Source of the DNA: Rhodanobacter fulvus Jip2
GTDB lineage: Bacteria > Pseudomonadota > Gammaproteobacteria > Xanthomonadales > Rhodanobacteraceae
Assembly: GCF_000264315.1 (NCBI RefSeq)
Contig: NZ_AJXU01000014.1
Location: 1-64,000, forward strand
Length of the DNA: 64,000 nt
Direction: 5' to 3'
Below the pieces are notes generated by a model that was not told the origin of the DNA, did not search any database, and saw only the letters and a program-made list of their open reading frames with translations. The position numbers were made by a program, and so were the translations under genes. Each line of letters opens with the position of its first letter. Positions within the stretch are counted from its first letter, which is position 1. This document shows, piece after piece, positions 16,865 through 26,143 of the stretch.

Positions 16865-19354
16865 TCACGGGTGCATGGCGTCGATGCTGATCGCCTGTGG
16901 CTGATCGGCGATGGTGAAGCGCAAGGTGCGCGCGGCGCGATCGGACACCGCGTCGACACGACGCCCACCGACCATCGCGTGGCCGGCGCCATCCCAGCCG
17001 TGGATCGTCACTGCCAACTGCTTCCACCAGGGCTTGAACCGGCCATCGCGCGCCGCGAAGTCGATGCGCACGCCATCGTCGCTCACCGTGCAGCGAAGCG
17101 TCTGCCGCAGGAAGCCCTGCTTGCGGTACGCCATGCTGTGGCCGTCGTCGGCGTACAACTGGCCGTGGCAATCGGCACCGGGATAGACGTCTATCTGCAA
17201 CGCACCGAATGGCGTTTGCGCGGTGCTCCGCACCAGCGGCTGGCGCGGCAGGATGCTGCCGGCGCGGACGAAGACGGGCAGCTTGTCCAGCTGCGGCGTC
17301 TCTTTCACCACGATGCTGCTGGAGCGCTTCTCGTTGGTGGCCTGCGAGGCCGACTGGATGGTCTGGCTGGCCCCATCGACAGCCGCGCCATCCACCGCCA
17401 GCCCGGTCCAGTAGTCGTACCAGCCGCCCGCCGGCAGGCAGACATCGTAATCCTGCGGCGATTCCGGATTGGGCGGCGGCGCCACCAGCAACTGGCTGCC
17501 CACGGTGAATGCCATCGACTGGTCGCACGAGGCGCTGATCGCGTCCGGGTAATCGTAGAAAACCGGCCGCATGATCGGGTCGCCGCGACGCGCGTTTTCG
17601 TCGGCCAAGGCGTAGAAATACGGCAGCAGGCGGTAGCGTTCCTCCACGTAATGCCGGCGGATGGCCAGATGCTGCGGCCCATCCACCCACGGCTCGGCCC
17701 GCGGCGTGCCCTTGGCCGCGTGGTCGCGGAATATCGGCGTGAACGTGGCGATCTCGAACCAGCGCGTCAGCAGTTCGGCGCTGGGGCCGCCGGTGAACCC
17801 GCCCACGTCGGCGGCGCTGTATGAGAAGCCCGACAGGCCGAGGTTGATCAGCTGGTGCACCGACAGTTTCAGCTGATCCCAGGTGGAACCGTTGTCACCG
17901 GTCCAGGTCACCGCGTAGCGCTGGCCGCCGGCATAGCTGGCGCGCGTCATCACGAACGGCCGCTCGTCGGGGCGCAGCTTGCGCAGCCCGTCGTAGGTCG
18001 CGCGCGTGTTCTGCATGCCGTAGACGTTGTGGATCTCGGCATGGCTGGCCTTGCGGCGGGTGAAATCGTCGCTGGCGATGCGGTGGACGTTGTCCAGCGG
18101 CATGGTCTTGGTCGGCGTATCGAACACCGCCGGCTCGTTCATGTCGTTCCAGAAACCGGCGATGCCGTCGGCCACGAACGGCCGATACAACGTGCCCCAC
18201 CAGTCACGCACGCTGGCCTCGGTGAAATCGGGAAACACCGACGGCCCCGGCCACACCGGCGCCACGTAAACCGAGCCATCCGGGTTGTGCACGAACGCAT
18301 CGGCGGCCGCACCGCTGTCGTACGGCGCATAGCCCTCGTCCGGTGCATGGGCGATGTGCGGGTCGGTGATCGCCACCAGCTTGATGCCCTCACCGCGCAG
18401 TTCGCGCACCAGCCCCGGCATGTCGGGAAACGCCTGCCGGTTGATGGTAAACGGGCGGTTGCGGTCCTGGAAATCGATATCCAGCCAGATCACGTCGGCG
18501 GGGAACCGGTCCGCACGCAAGCGCGCCGCCACCTGCCGCACCTCGTCGCCGGTCATGTAGCTGTAGCGCGACTGCTGATAGCCGAACGCCCACCTCGGCG
18601 GCAGCGGCGCCTTGCCGGTGAGATCGGTGTAGCGGCGCACCACGTCCGCGGTGGTGGGGCCAGCGATGAGGTAATAGTCGATCGGACCATCCGGCGCGCC
18701 GAAGGCCAGCGTGTCCGCGTCGCGATGACCGAAGTCGAACCAGCTGCGCCAGCTGTTGTCGAGCAGGATGCCGTAGCTGCCGCCCGCGCCGCCGACGCCG
18801 ATGAAAAACGGAATCGACTTGTAGATCGGGTCGGTGGCGCTGCTGAAACCGTAGGCGTCGGTGTTCCAGTCCACATAGCTCTGCCCGCGCCGATCCAGCG
18901 AGCCGCCGGTCTTGTCGCCCAGGCCGAAGATGTGTTCGGACAGCGGAAGCTGCTTGCGCAAGGTGAAAGCGCGACCGTCCGCATCGAACGGTTGGGCCGC
19001 GTCGGCCGAAATCGTGCGACCTTGCAGATCTTCCACCCGCAGCCCCAGCGACTGGGGATCGATGCGCACGCGCAACGCCCTGGTGGAAAAGCCGTCGGCA
19101 TGACTTTCCACCGCAACCCGCGCGTGGCGGACCTCGGCCGGCACTGCCCAGCTGGCGTCTTCGGGAAACACGCCGTCGCGCGCGATCCGCACGCGGATGA
19201 TGTGATCGGTCAGTGCCGTCACGCGCAGCGCTACGGCACCGCGACGCAGCTCCACACCGTCGCGATGGTGATCGATATGGGGCGCCACCGTGGCGGCGAA
19301 CGCAAAGCTTCCGCTCGTCGCCAGCAGCAGCACGATGGCGGCGACGATACGCAT
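16865..19354 (-). CDS. Secreted GH31 alpha-glucosidase-like enzyme
   Basis: An 829-residue glycoside hydrolase family 31 protein with a signal peptide (MRIVAAIVLLLATSGSFAFAA). It has the N-terminal beta-sandwich (about 40-245), the (beta/alpha)8 barrel with nucleophile Asp404 in FWNDMNEPA and acid/base Asp497 in VTWTGDNGSTW, WLDIDFQDR at 290-298, and C-terminal beta domains. It should release glucose from alpha-glucosides outside the cytoplasm; other GH31 activities such as xylosidase cannot be excluded. A GTG seven codons upstream, with a better Shine-Dalgarno (GGAAGGGGATTCGGAGC), is an alternative start. No carbohydrate operon surrounds it. Confidence 0.92.
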   Translation of the reverse strand: MRIVAAIVLLLATSGSFAFAATVAPHIDHHRDGVELRRGAVALRVTALTDHIIRVRIARDGVFPEDASWAVPAEVRHARVAVESHADGFSTRALRVRIDPQSLGLRVEDLQGRTISADAAQPFDADGRAFTLRKQLPLSEHIFGLGDKTGGSLDRRGQSYVDWNTDAYGFSSATDPIYKSIPFFIGVGGAGGSYGILLDNSWRSWFDFGHRDADTLAFGAPDGPIDYYLIAGPTTADVVRRYTDLTGKAPLPPRWAFGYQQSRYSYMTGDEVRQVAARLRADRFPADVIWLDIDFQDRNRPFTINRQAFPDMPGLVRELRGEGIKLVAITDPHIAHAPDEGYAPYDSGAAADAFVHNPDGSVYVAPVWPGPSVFPDFTEASVRDWWGTLYRPFVADGIAGFWNDMNEPAVFDTPTKTMPLDNVHRIASDDFTRRKASHAEIHNVYGMQNTRATYDGLRKLRPDERPFVMTRASYAGGQRYAVTWTGDNGSTWDQLKLSVHQLINLGLSGFSYSAADVGGFTGGPSAELLTRWFEIATFTPIFRDHAAKGTPRAEPWVDGPQHLAIRRHYVEERYRLLPYFYALADENARRGDPIMRPVFYDYPDAISASCDQSMAFTVGSQLLVAPPPNPESPQDYDVCLPAGGWYDYWTGLAVDGAAVDGASQTIQSASQATNEKRSSSIVVKETPQLDKLPVFVRAGSILPRQPLVRSTAQTPFGALQIDVYPGADCHGQLYADDGHSMAYRKQGFLRQTLRCTVSDDGVRIDFAARDGRFKPWWKQLAVTIHGWDGAGHAMVGGRRVDAVSDRAARTLRFTIADQPQAISIDAMHP

Positions 19355-19688
19355 GATTGGCAGTTTTCTGGTCACGCTCCGAATCCCCTTCCATGGCAGC
19401 CGCCACGGATGACATGTTTCATGGGTGGCCGCGAGCTCAGCTGTCGTGGCGCGCTTTGGCGTACAGCGCGAACGGAAGGCCGGCCGGCAGTCACCGGAGT
19501 CTCGCATGGCGTACTGGCCCTGGTGTCGCCAATCGGCCCTCTCCGCGCATGAATACGTATGCATCTCGCGTTGAGCGGGGATGCGGCTTGTCGGGCGACG
19601 TATCCCACTACCGCAAGGCCAACGTCCCGACAAAAAAAGCCGGCGAATTCGCCGGCTTTTTTCTTCAACACTTCTGCGTAAGCGTGTC
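19355..19688. other. Intergenic region between GH31 and ssb
   Basis: The 334 nt hold the ssb terminator (19633-19662) and presumably the GH31 promoter. Short open frames crossing it show no recognisable protein. Confidence 0.6.
19633..19662. terminator. Bidirectional terminator downstream of ssb
   Basis: A perfect 30-nt palindrome: six A, then GCCGGCGAATTCGCCGGC, then six T. It works in either direction; the minus-strand gene ssb ends 27 nt before it. Confidence 0.9.
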
Positions 19689-20195
19689 CTAAAACGGAAT
19701 TTCGTCATCCGCGAAGCCGTTGTCGGCCGGGGGCGGCGACGAGCGCGATGCGCCCTGATCGTCGCTGCCGCGTGACTGGCCACCGTAATTGCCGCCACTC
19801 TGGCGCTGGCCGCCGCCCTGCGAGCGCTGCCCGCCGCCACCGCCGCCACCGCCGCCTTCATTGCCGCCCAGCATCTGCATTTCGCTGGCGATGATGTCGG
19901 TGCTGTAGCGCTCGACGCCATCCTTGCCGGTGTACTTGTCGGTGCGCAGCGAACCTTCGATGTAGACCTGGCGGCCCTTCTTCAGGTAGTCCCCCGCGAT
20001 CTCGGCCAGGCGGCCGAACATCTTCACCCGGTGCCACTCGGTTTTCTCGACTTTCTCGCCGCTCTGTTTGTCGGTCCAGCTTTCCGACGTGGCGATGTTC
20101 AAGGTAGTGACCGCGGTGCCGCCGCCGGTGTGGCGCATTTCCGGATCCGCGCCCAGGTTGCCGACCAGGATGACTTTGTTGACGCCACGTGCCAT
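19689..20195 (-). CDS. ssb: Single-stranded DNA-binding protein
   Basis: Binds single-stranded DNA in replication, recombination and repair. The 168-residue protein has the N-terminal OB fold ([21 protein letters not shown], then [21 protein letters not shown]), a glycine/glutamine-rich linker (about 112-155, with a run of nine Gly) and the acidic partner-binding tip DDEIPF. The MFS gene lies upstream on the same strand (165-nt gap), and an inverted repeat at 20214-20244 sits just before the start. A strong terminator follows. Confidence 0.97.
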   Translation of the reverse strand: MARGVNKVILVGNLGADPEMRHTGGGTAVTTLNIATSESWTDKQSGEKVEKTEWHRVKMFGRLAEIAGDYLKKGRQVYIEGSLRTDKYTGKDGVERYSTDIIASEMQMLGGNEGGGGGGGGGQRSQGGGQRQSGGNYGGQSRGSDDQGASRSSPPPADNGFADDEIPF

Positions 20196-20213
20196 GGGAG
20201 TGTCCTCGTTGAG

Positions 20214-20244
20214 CCGGCCGTATTTAACGGATGATTACGGCCGG
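20214..20244. promoter_or_regulatory. Inverted repeat in the ssb leader
   Basis: CCGGCCGTA and TACGGCCGG are perfect 9-nt arms around a 13-nt AT-rich centre, 18 nt before the ssb start. It could be an operator or a leader hairpin. It does not match the LexA box of Xanthomonadales as I know it. Confidence 0.5.
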
Positions 20245-20360
20245 AGTGGTGGATCAGGCTGGCCATCATAACCGGGGCAAAGGCCGTGTACATGCGTCGC
20301 CCACCGGAACCCGCGTCAGCCCCCGCCGGGGCCATGTAGGAGGTCGCCTGGAGCGCCTTC

Positions 20361-21569
20361 CTAGACGGTTTGCGCCTGGGCGGTGGCCGCCATGTCCGCA
20401 CCGATCCGGCGCGCACCGGCCACCACCAGCGGCAGCCACAGCAAGGTCATGGCCGCGGCGCCCACAAAGATGCCGCTGGGGCCCAACCGGCCCAATGCGA
20501 TGCCGCCGAAGGTACCGCCGACAAAGGCGCCGATGAACTGGCTGGTGGAATACGCGCCCATGGCCGCGCCGCGCAGGTGTGCCGGCGCCAGCCGCGAAAC
20601 CAGGCTGGGCAGTGCCGCCTCCAGCAGGTTGAAGGCCGAGAAAAATACCGTGGCGGCCACGCCGAACGCGATCAGGTGATTGCCCGACAGCGCGAAACCC
20701 AGCAACGCCAGCCCGATCGCCACCACGCACACCATCACGATGCGCAGGCTCTGCGCGATCTCGCGCATGTGGCGCAGGCTGCCGCCCATCACCAGCGCCG
20801 CCACCACCATCACCGGCAGGTACAGCTCCCAGTGCCGGTTCACCGGCAAATCCAGGGTGTTCGCCAGCAGCAGCGGCAAGCCCACGAAGCTGGCGGTCAG
20901 CAGCGCGTGCAGGAAGAACACCGAACCGTTCAGCACCATCATGCGGCTGTCGCGCAACATCACCAGCACATGGCCGAAACCAGCCGCGGCCGGCGCCTGT
21001 GCCCGTTCGGGCGTGGGCACGATCAGCCACAACAGCGCCAGCGAGATCAGCGCCAGGATCGAGGTGGCCGCAAACAGGCCGGGCAGGCCGTCGATGGCTT
21101 CCAGCGGCGGCCCCAGGATCAGCGCCAGCAGGAACGCCAGCCCGATCGACACGCCGATGATGCCCATCACCTTGCCGCGGTTCTCCTCAACGGTGAGGTC
21201 GGCCGCCAGCGCGATGCCGGCACCGGCCACCGCGCCCATGCCCTGCACCGCGCGGCCGATCACGATGCCGGTCAACGTATGCGACATCGCCGCGATCAAC
21301 CCACCCAGCGCGAACAACAGCAGCCCCAGGGTAATCGCCGGCTTGCGCCCGATCCGGTCGGACAACAACCCCAGCGGAATCTGCAGCAGCACCTGCCCCA
21401 ATCCGTACACGCCCAGCGCCAGTCCGATCATGAAGCCGGTGGCTCCCGGCATCGTCTTCGCGTACAGCGAAAACACCGGCATGATCAAAAACAGGCCGAA
21501 CAAGCGCAGGCTGATCACGCAGGCCAGGGTCAGGGCGCTGCGCCGTTCAAGGCGGGAGAGTTTGCTCAC
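20361..21569 (-). CDS. MFS transporter (YajR-like drug efflux type)
   Basis: A 402-residue inner-membrane major facilitator with about 12 hydrophobic segments. The loop 2-3 signature LLSDRIGRKPAI and the GRAVQGMGAVAGAG segment of helix 5 (drug/proton antiporter motif) are visible. It starts with GTG (V/M-SKLSRLERRSALT); the much longer open frame upstream is antisense to ispB and was discarded. A gene of this type next to ssb is a common arrangement in gammaproteobacteria. The substrate is unknown. The 162-nt gap to ispB is divergent. Confidence 0.85.
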   Translation of the reverse strand: MSKLSRLERRSALTLACVISLRLFGLFLIMPVFSLYAKTMPGATGFMIGLALGVYGLGQVLLQIPLGLLSDRIGRKPAITLGLLLFALGGLIAAMSHTLTGIVIGRAVQGMGAVAGAGIALAADLTVEENRGKVMGIIGVSIGLAFLLALILGPPLEAIDGLPGLFAATSILALISLALLWLIVPTPERAQAPAAAGFGHVLVMLRDSRMMVLNGSVFFLHALLTASFVGLPLLLANTLDLPVNRHWELYLPVMVVAALVMGGSLRHMREIAQSLRIVMVCVVAIGLALLGFALSGNHLIAFGVAATVFFSAFNLLEAALPSLVSRLAPAHLRGAAMGAYSTSQFIGAFVGGTFGGIALGRLGPSGIFVGAAAMTLLWLPLVVAGARRIGADMAATAQAQTV

Positions 21570-21697
21570 CGGGGTACCGATTTCGGGGAAGGCATGGGCG
21601 GCATTATAGAGTCGCGGCCCATGCGGCGGTTTGTGGCGACATGTCGCGGCCGCGCCTGATGTGCACTGATCACACCATGCGGGTGACCGCCGGGCCC

Positions 21698-21703
21698 TAT
21701 AAT
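21698..21703 (+). promoter_or_regulatory. Possible -10 element of ispB
   Basis: A perfect TATAAT lies 28 nt before the ispB start. No clear -35 hexamer is found at 16-18 nt. Confidence 0.4.
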
Positions 21704-21731
21704 CGAACCGATAACCTCCTTGAATTTCCCC

Positions 21732-22733
21732 ATGACCCCGATGCCAGCCGACGCCAGCCGCCCCGCCGACTTTGCCCGGGTGCGCGATCTTGCCGCGACC
21801 GACATGCAACGCGTCGACGCGCTGATCCGCCACCGCCTGTCCTCCGACGTGGTGCTGATCAACCAGATCGCCGACCACATCATTGCCGGCGGCGGCAAGC
21901 GCCTGCGCCCGATGCTGCACACGCTGGCCGCCGGCGCGGCCGGCTACAGCGGCGAGCAGCACGTGAAGCTGGCGGCGGTGATCGAGTTCATCCACACCTC
22001 CACCCTGCTGCACGACGACGTGGTCGACGAATCGGACCTGCGCCGCGGCCGCAAGACCGCCAATGCGCTGTGGGGCAATGCGGCCAGCGTGCTGGTGGGC
22101 GATTTCCTGTATTCGCGCTCGTTCCAGCTGATGGTGGAGCTGGACGACATGCGCATCATGCGCATCCTGGCCGACACCACCAACACCATCGCCGAGGGCG
22201 AGGTGCTGCAGTTGCTCAACATCGGCAACGCCGACGTCAGCGAGGCGGCGTACCTGGCCGTGATCGAGCGCAAGACGGCGGTGCTGTTTGCCGCCGCCAC
22301 CGAGCTGGGCGGCATCCTGGGCGGCCTGCCGCAAACGCAGGTGGACGCGCTGCGCCGCTACGGCATGGAGCTGGGCTACGCATTCCAGATCGCCGACGAC
22401 CTGCTCGACTACGTCTCCAGCCCCGAGGCACTGGGCAAGAACATCGGCGACGACCTGGCCGAGGGCAAGCCCACGCTGCCGGTGATCTACGCGCTGGAAA
22501 AGGCCAGCCCGGATCAGGCGCAGTCGCTGCGCCATGCGATCGAACACGGCGGCCTGGATTCGCTGGACCGCATCATCGCCTCGATCCGCGACTCCGGCGC
22601 GCTGGAGCGCACCCGCGAGCGCGCCTTCGCCCATGCGCAGGCGGCCCGCGATGCGCTGGCCGCACTACCCGCTTCCGACTATCGCGACGCCCTGGCCACC
22701 CTGGCCGATTATTCGGTGCAGCGCACCTTCTGA
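21732..22733 (+). CDS. ispB: Octaprenyl (polyprenyl) diphosphate synthase
   Basis: Builds the isoprenoid tail of ubiquinone by adding isopentenyl diphosphate units. The 333-residue protein contains both aspartate-rich motifs: LLHDDVVDES (95-99) and QIADDLLDY (222-226), and the GGGKRLRP substrate site (53-60). The start ATG 21732 was chosen; a TTG four codons upstream and an ATG three codons downstream are alternatives, and none has an obvious Shine-Dalgarno. It is a single gene; the two ubi genes lie 1 kb downstream on the other strand. Tail length cannot be predicted. Confidence 0.93.
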   Translation: MTPMPADASRPADFARVRDLAATDMQRVDALIRHRLSSDVVLINQIADHIIAGGGKRLRPMLHTLAAGAAGYSGEQHVKLAAVIEFIHTSTLLHDDVVDESDLRRGRKTANALWGNAASVLVGDFLYSRSFQLMVELDDMRIMRILADTTNTIAEGEVLQLLNIGNADVSEAAYLAVIERKTAVLFAAATELGGILGGLPQTQVDALRRYGMELGYAFQIADDLLDYVSSPEALGKNIGDDLAEGKPTLPVIYALEKASPDQAQSLRHAIEHGGLDSLDRIIASIRDSGALERTRERAFAHAQAARDALAALPASDYRDALATLADYSVQRTF

Positions 22734-22746
22734 GCCCGAGATTTTT

Positions 22747-22773
22747 TGTGGGAGCGGCTTCAGCCGCGATGCC
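22747..22773. repeat. REP-type palindrome
   Basis: TGTGGGAGCGGCTTCAGCCG followed by CGATGCC is the classic 'GGAGCGGCTTCAGCCGCGA' repetitive extragenic palindrome of pseudomonads and Xanthomonadales, with stem GCGGCT/AGCCGC (22754-22767). It lies between the convergent ispB and hydrolase genes. Confidence 0.8.
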
Positions 22774-22814
22774 TTTCGCCCATCTCGACAGAAAAGCACC
22801 GCGACCAGATTCGC

Positions 22815-23603
22815 CTACGGCTTGCCCGCAAACGACTCATGCAACCAGTCATGCATCAGCCGATAGCTGCGCCTGGCGATGGGTTCGTCGTAGCGGCAAC
22901 CGGGCGAGTTCTCGCCCACCTCGGTGAAGCAATGCACCGCGTGGCCGATCACCACGAACTGCCAGTCGGCCGGGCTCTGGCGCATTTCATCCATGAACGC
23001 GTCGGCGGCCGGCATGGTGCCCTTGTCGTCGGCACCGTTCAGCACCAGCACGCGCGCCTTGATGTTTTTCGCCAGCGCCGGGTTGTCGGTATCCAGCCCG
23101 CCATGGAATGACACCACCGCTCCGACGTCGGCACCGCTGCGGGCCAGGTCCAGCACCGCGCTGCCACCGAAACAGAAGCCGATCGCACCCAGCCGGGCAA
23201 CGTCGAGCGGCGCCGTGCCGGCCTGCGCTTTCAGCTGATCGAGCGCGTGGCCGATGCGCTGGCGCATCAGCGCGCGGTCGGCGTACAGCGGCTTCACCGC
23301 AGCCTGCGCCTCGCTGAAGGAGGTGGGCCGGATCTTTTCACCGTACATGTCGGTGAGCAGGATCACGTAGTCGCTGCCGGCGATCGCCTCGGCTTTTTTC
23401 ACCGCGCCATCGTTCACGCCGTACCAGTTCGGCACCATCACCAGGCCCGGGCGTTTCGCCATGGTGGCGTCGTCATAGATCAGCACGCTGTGGAATTTCG
23501 TGCCGTCTTGGGTCCAGTCCACGGCGCGCTGGACCATCTTCGCGTTGGCGGAAAACGCCGCGACGGCAAGCACGAGCAGGCAACACAATCGAACGATGCG
23601 CAT
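22815..23603 (-). CDS. Secreted dienelactone hydrolase-family protein
   Basis: A 262-residue alpha/beta hydrolase with a signal peptide (MRIVRLCCLLVLAVAAFSANA). The nucleophile elbow is GFCFGGS, with Cys in place of Ser as in dienelactone hydrolases; the acid is probably in LVLNGADDKGT and the His in VIGHAVHCF. The substrate is unknown; chlorocatechol breakdown is not supported by any neighbour. It is separated from the upstream flavoprotein gene by 21 nt and may be its last operon partner. Confidence 0.88.
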   Translation of the reverse strand: MRIVRLCCLLVLAVAAFSANAKMVQRAVDWTQDGTKFHSVLIYDDATMAKRPGLVMVPNWYGVNDGAVKKAEAIAGSDYVILLTDMYGEKIRPTSFSEAQAAVKPLYADRALMRQRIGHALDQLKAQAGTAPLDVARLGAIGFCFGGSAVLDLARSGADVGAVVSFHGGLDTDNPALAKNIKARVLVLNGADDKGTMPAADAFMDEMRQSPADWQFVVIGHAVHCFTEVGENSPGCRYDEPIARRSYRLMHDWLHESFAGKP

Positions 23604-23624
23604 GGGGTTGTCTCCGGTGGGTGG

Positions 23625-24833
23625 TTATTGCCCTGCCGCGTGTCCCGACAGCAGGCGTTTCAAGGGCGTGAGGCGATCGAGCAGGCGAACGCCGGCGCCA
23701 CGCGCGGCCACCAGCGGTGACGATTGCCAGGCGTAGACCCGCGCCAGCGCGTCGAAACCCAGCGCGTCCAGCGTGTCGGCGCTGCGGCGGCGGCGGGCGT
23801 AGCGGCGCAGCACGTGCGCGGCGCCGATGTCGCGACCGGCGGCGCGCGCGGCCAGCAGCGTGTCGCGCAGTTCGGCCACGTCGCGCAGGCCCAGATTGAC
23901 GCCCTGCCCGGCCAGCGGATGCACCGCGTGCGCCGCATCGCCCAGCAGCACGAAGCGATCGGTCTGGTAGCGCTCAGCCAGTTGCAGCTTCAACGGAAAC
24001 GAGGCGCGCGGCGTGGTGCCGGTGACGCGGCCCAGCCGGAAATCGCTGGCCACGCCCAGGGCGTCACGGAAGGCTGCATCATCCAGCGCCAGCACGCGCT
24101 GCGCCTGCGCCTCGGGCAACGACCACACCAGCGAGCTGCGGCCATCGGCCAACGGCAGCAAGGCCAGCGGACCGTCAGGCAGGAAACGTTGCCATGCCGT
24201 GCTTTCATGAGGGCGCTCGGTATGCACATGAGCCACCACCGCGCGCTGCGCGTAATCGCGGCCACGCGTGCCGATGCCGGCCAGTTGGCGCAGTGGCGAT
24301 GAGCCGCCGTCGGCCGCCACCAGCAGTGCCGCCGACAGGGTTTCGCCGTCGTCCAGCTGCAGCCGGACGTGATCCTCGCGCGCCTCGAAACCCTGCACCG
24401 CCGACGGACACAGGCGACGCACGCCAGCCGCTTCCAGCGCCTGCCACAACATCCACTGCACCAGATTGTTCTCGACGATAAAGCCCAGTTCCCGCCGACC
24501 TTCGGCCGCCGCATCGAAATCGATCGCCGCACCGCTGGCCGCATCCCATACGTGCATGTGCGCGTAGGCGGATGCGCGAGCATCGCGAATGGACGGCCAG
24601 ACGCCGAGATCGTCCAGCAGCGCGACCGACGACGGCGCCAGGCCGACCACGCGCAAGTCCACCTCGTCCTGCAGCTGCCACGGAGCCGGCGCACGCGCTT
24701 CCAGCAACACCGTATCGAAGCCCGCGCGCGCCAGCGCCAGCGCGGTGGCGGCGCCCACCATGCCGCCGCCGACCACGGCAACGTCAGGCATCGCAGCGCG
24801 CCGGCGCGGCATTTCCCGCAACAGACGGTTCAT
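23625..24833 (-). CDS. UbiH/UbiF/VisC-family FAD-dependent hydroxylase
   Basis: A 402-residue flavoprotein monooxygenase of ubiquinone synthesis. The FAD-binding GGGMVGAATALALARAG is near the N-terminus, the second FAD motif RFVLLGDAAHAVHPLAGQGVNLGLRDV near residue 300, and the DG motif is VAADGGSSPLRQ. It is the paralogue of the next gene, so it probably hydroxylates another ring position (UbiI/VisC or UbiF type); which one cannot be decided here. The ATG start overlaps the ubiH stop by 4 nt; an internal Met at MPDVAVVGGG is an alternative. Confidence 0.87.
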   Translation of the reverse strand: MNRLLREMPRRRAAMPDVAVVGGGMVGAATALALARAGFDTVLLEARAPAPWQLQDEVDLRVVGLAPSSVALLDDLGVWPSIRDARASAYAHMHVWDAASGAAIDFDAAAEGRRELGFIVENNLVQWMLWQALEAAGVRRLCPSAVQGFEAREDHVRLQLDDGETLSAALLVAADGGSSPLRQLAGIGTRGRDYAQRAVVAHVHTERPHESTAWQRFLPDGPLALLPLADGRSSLVWSLPEAQAQRVLALDDAAFRDALGVASDFRLGRVTGTTPRASFPLKLQLAERYQTDRFVLLGDAAHAVHPLAGQGVNLGLRDVAELRDTLLAARAAGRDIGAAHVLRRYARRRRSADTLDALGFDALARVYAWQSSPLVAARGAGVRLLDRLTPLKRLLSGHAAGQ

Positions 24834-26059
24834 GGCAAGCGCTCCAGCACGGCCAGCGGCGGTTCGCCGCGAAAACCCATGCCGCGCCGCGCCAGCGCGC
24901 GTTGCAGCGGTGGTACGCGGTCGCAGGCCAGCAACGCCAGCGAGCGCAACGGCCCCAACAGGGGCTGCGGCAGGCAGGCCAGCTGCACCAGGCCATGGCT
25001 CATCACCATGGTGCCCTCGCGATCCGCCGCGCGCCGCGCCGCATAGCCTCGCAACAGGTCGGCGGTGCCTGGATCGGCGGCGTTGGCCAACAGTTCGGAC
25101 AACGTCAACGCATCGCGCAAGCCCAGGTTGAAGCCCTGCGCGCCGATCGGATGGATGGTCTGCGCCGCATTGCCAACCAGCACCGCACGCGGGCCGATCA
25201 CCTGCTGCGCGGCAATGCGGTGGATGGCATAGGGATGCCGCCGGCCCGGCCGCGTCAGCCGACCCAGCCGCCAGCCGAAACGCTGCTGCGCCAGCGCGAT
25301 GAAGCGCTCGTCATCCATCGCCGCCACCGCCTCGGCCTGCGCGGCAGGCACGGTAAGCACCAATCCGCAGCGGCGCTCGGCCAGCGGCAGCAACGCCACC
25401 GGGCCGTCATCGGCAAAGCGCTCGTAGGCGCGACCGTCGTGGTCGCGCTCCGGTGTGACGGTGCTGACAAACAGGGTTTGCTCGTAGTCGTGCCGTTCCG
25501 CGCCGATGCCCAGTTGCGTGCGCACGAACGATTCGCTGCCATCGGCCCCCACCAGCAAGGCCGCATCGACTTGGCGCACGCCATCGGCGGTGGCAATGCC
25601 GGCGCGCCAACCGTCCGCCAGCGGCTGCAGGGTTTGCAAGGTGGCGGGCGCCAGGCGCGTCAACCGGGTGCATTCGTCCAGCCGCCGCAACAACGCGGCA
25701 CCCAGTTCGCGCGCCGGCAGGGTCCAGCCCAGCGCGTCCACGCCATGCCGGGCCGCGTCGATACGCGCGCTGCCGAACTCGCCCGCGCGGCTCACATGGA
25801 TATGCCGGATCGCCGTGGCTCGTCCGGCGGCATGGCGCCATACGCCGATGGCCTCCAGGCCGTTGACGGTGGCGCGCGCCAGCGCCAGGTTGCGTTCGTC
25901 GTAGCTGGGCTGCTGGTCGGTGCGCGGCGCGGCGGTCTCCACCAGGGTGGCGGCGATGCCGGCCGCGTCCAGCGCGATGGCCAGGCTGGCGCCGACCAGG
26001 CCGCCGCCCACGATCAGCACGCCGGGGTCCGAGTGGGGAAAAGGCAGCGATGCATTCAT
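24830..26059 (-). CDS. ubiH: 2-octaprenyl-6-methoxyphenol hydroxylase
   Basis: FAD-dependent hydroxylase of the ubiquinone pathway. The 409-residue protein has VLIVGGGLVGASLAIALDAAG, LLVGADGSESFVRTQLGI and RAVLVGNAAQTIHPIGAQGFNLGLRDALTLSELL, where NAAQTIHPI instead of the usual DAAHAMHP is typical of UbiH. It is translationally coupled to the downstream paralogue. The start lies 84 nt from the divergent membrane protein gene, so the promoters of both are in this gap. Confidence 0.9.
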   Translation of the reverse strand: MNASLPFPHSDPGVLIVGGGLVGASLAIALDAAGIAATLVETAAPRTDQQPSYDERNLALARATVNGLEAIGVWRHAAGRATAIRHIHVSRAGEFGSARIDAARHGVDALGWTLPARELGAALLRRLDECTRLTRLAPATLQTLQPLADGWRAGIATADGVRQVDAALLVGADGSESFVRTQLGIGAERHDYEQTLFVSTVTPERDHDGRAYERFADDGPVALLPLAERRCGLVLTVPAAQAEAVAAMDDERFIALAQQRFGWRLGRLTRPGRRHPYAIHRIAAQQVIGPRAVLVGNAAQTIHPIGAQGFNLGLRDALTLSELLANAADPGTADLLRGYAARRAADREGTMVMSHGLVQLACLPQPLLGPLRSLALLACDRVPPLQRALARRGMGFRGEPPLAVLERLP

Positions 26060-26143
26060 CCGCCGATGATACCCGCGGCTTTCGTCGCGGCCACATTGGG
26101 CTAAACTGCGCTTCTATTTGATCGCCGCACATGGAGCCTCCGC

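Noticed and set aside
19355-19921. N-terminal extension of the GH31 frame to 1018 residues
   Set aside because: The extension runs antisense over the ssb terminator and ssb and has no conserved sequence; the signal peptide start at 19354 (or GTG seven codons earlier) explains the protein.
21570-22634. Extension of the MFS frame to 757 residues
   Set aside because: The added part is antisense to ispB and low-complexity in composition; helix 1 of the transporter begins right after 21569.
26060-26143. Cobalamin riboswitch upstream of the membrane protein and adenosyltransferase genes
   Set aside because: The gap is only 84 nt, too short for the roughly 200-nt aptamer, and no B12-box-like sequence was seen.
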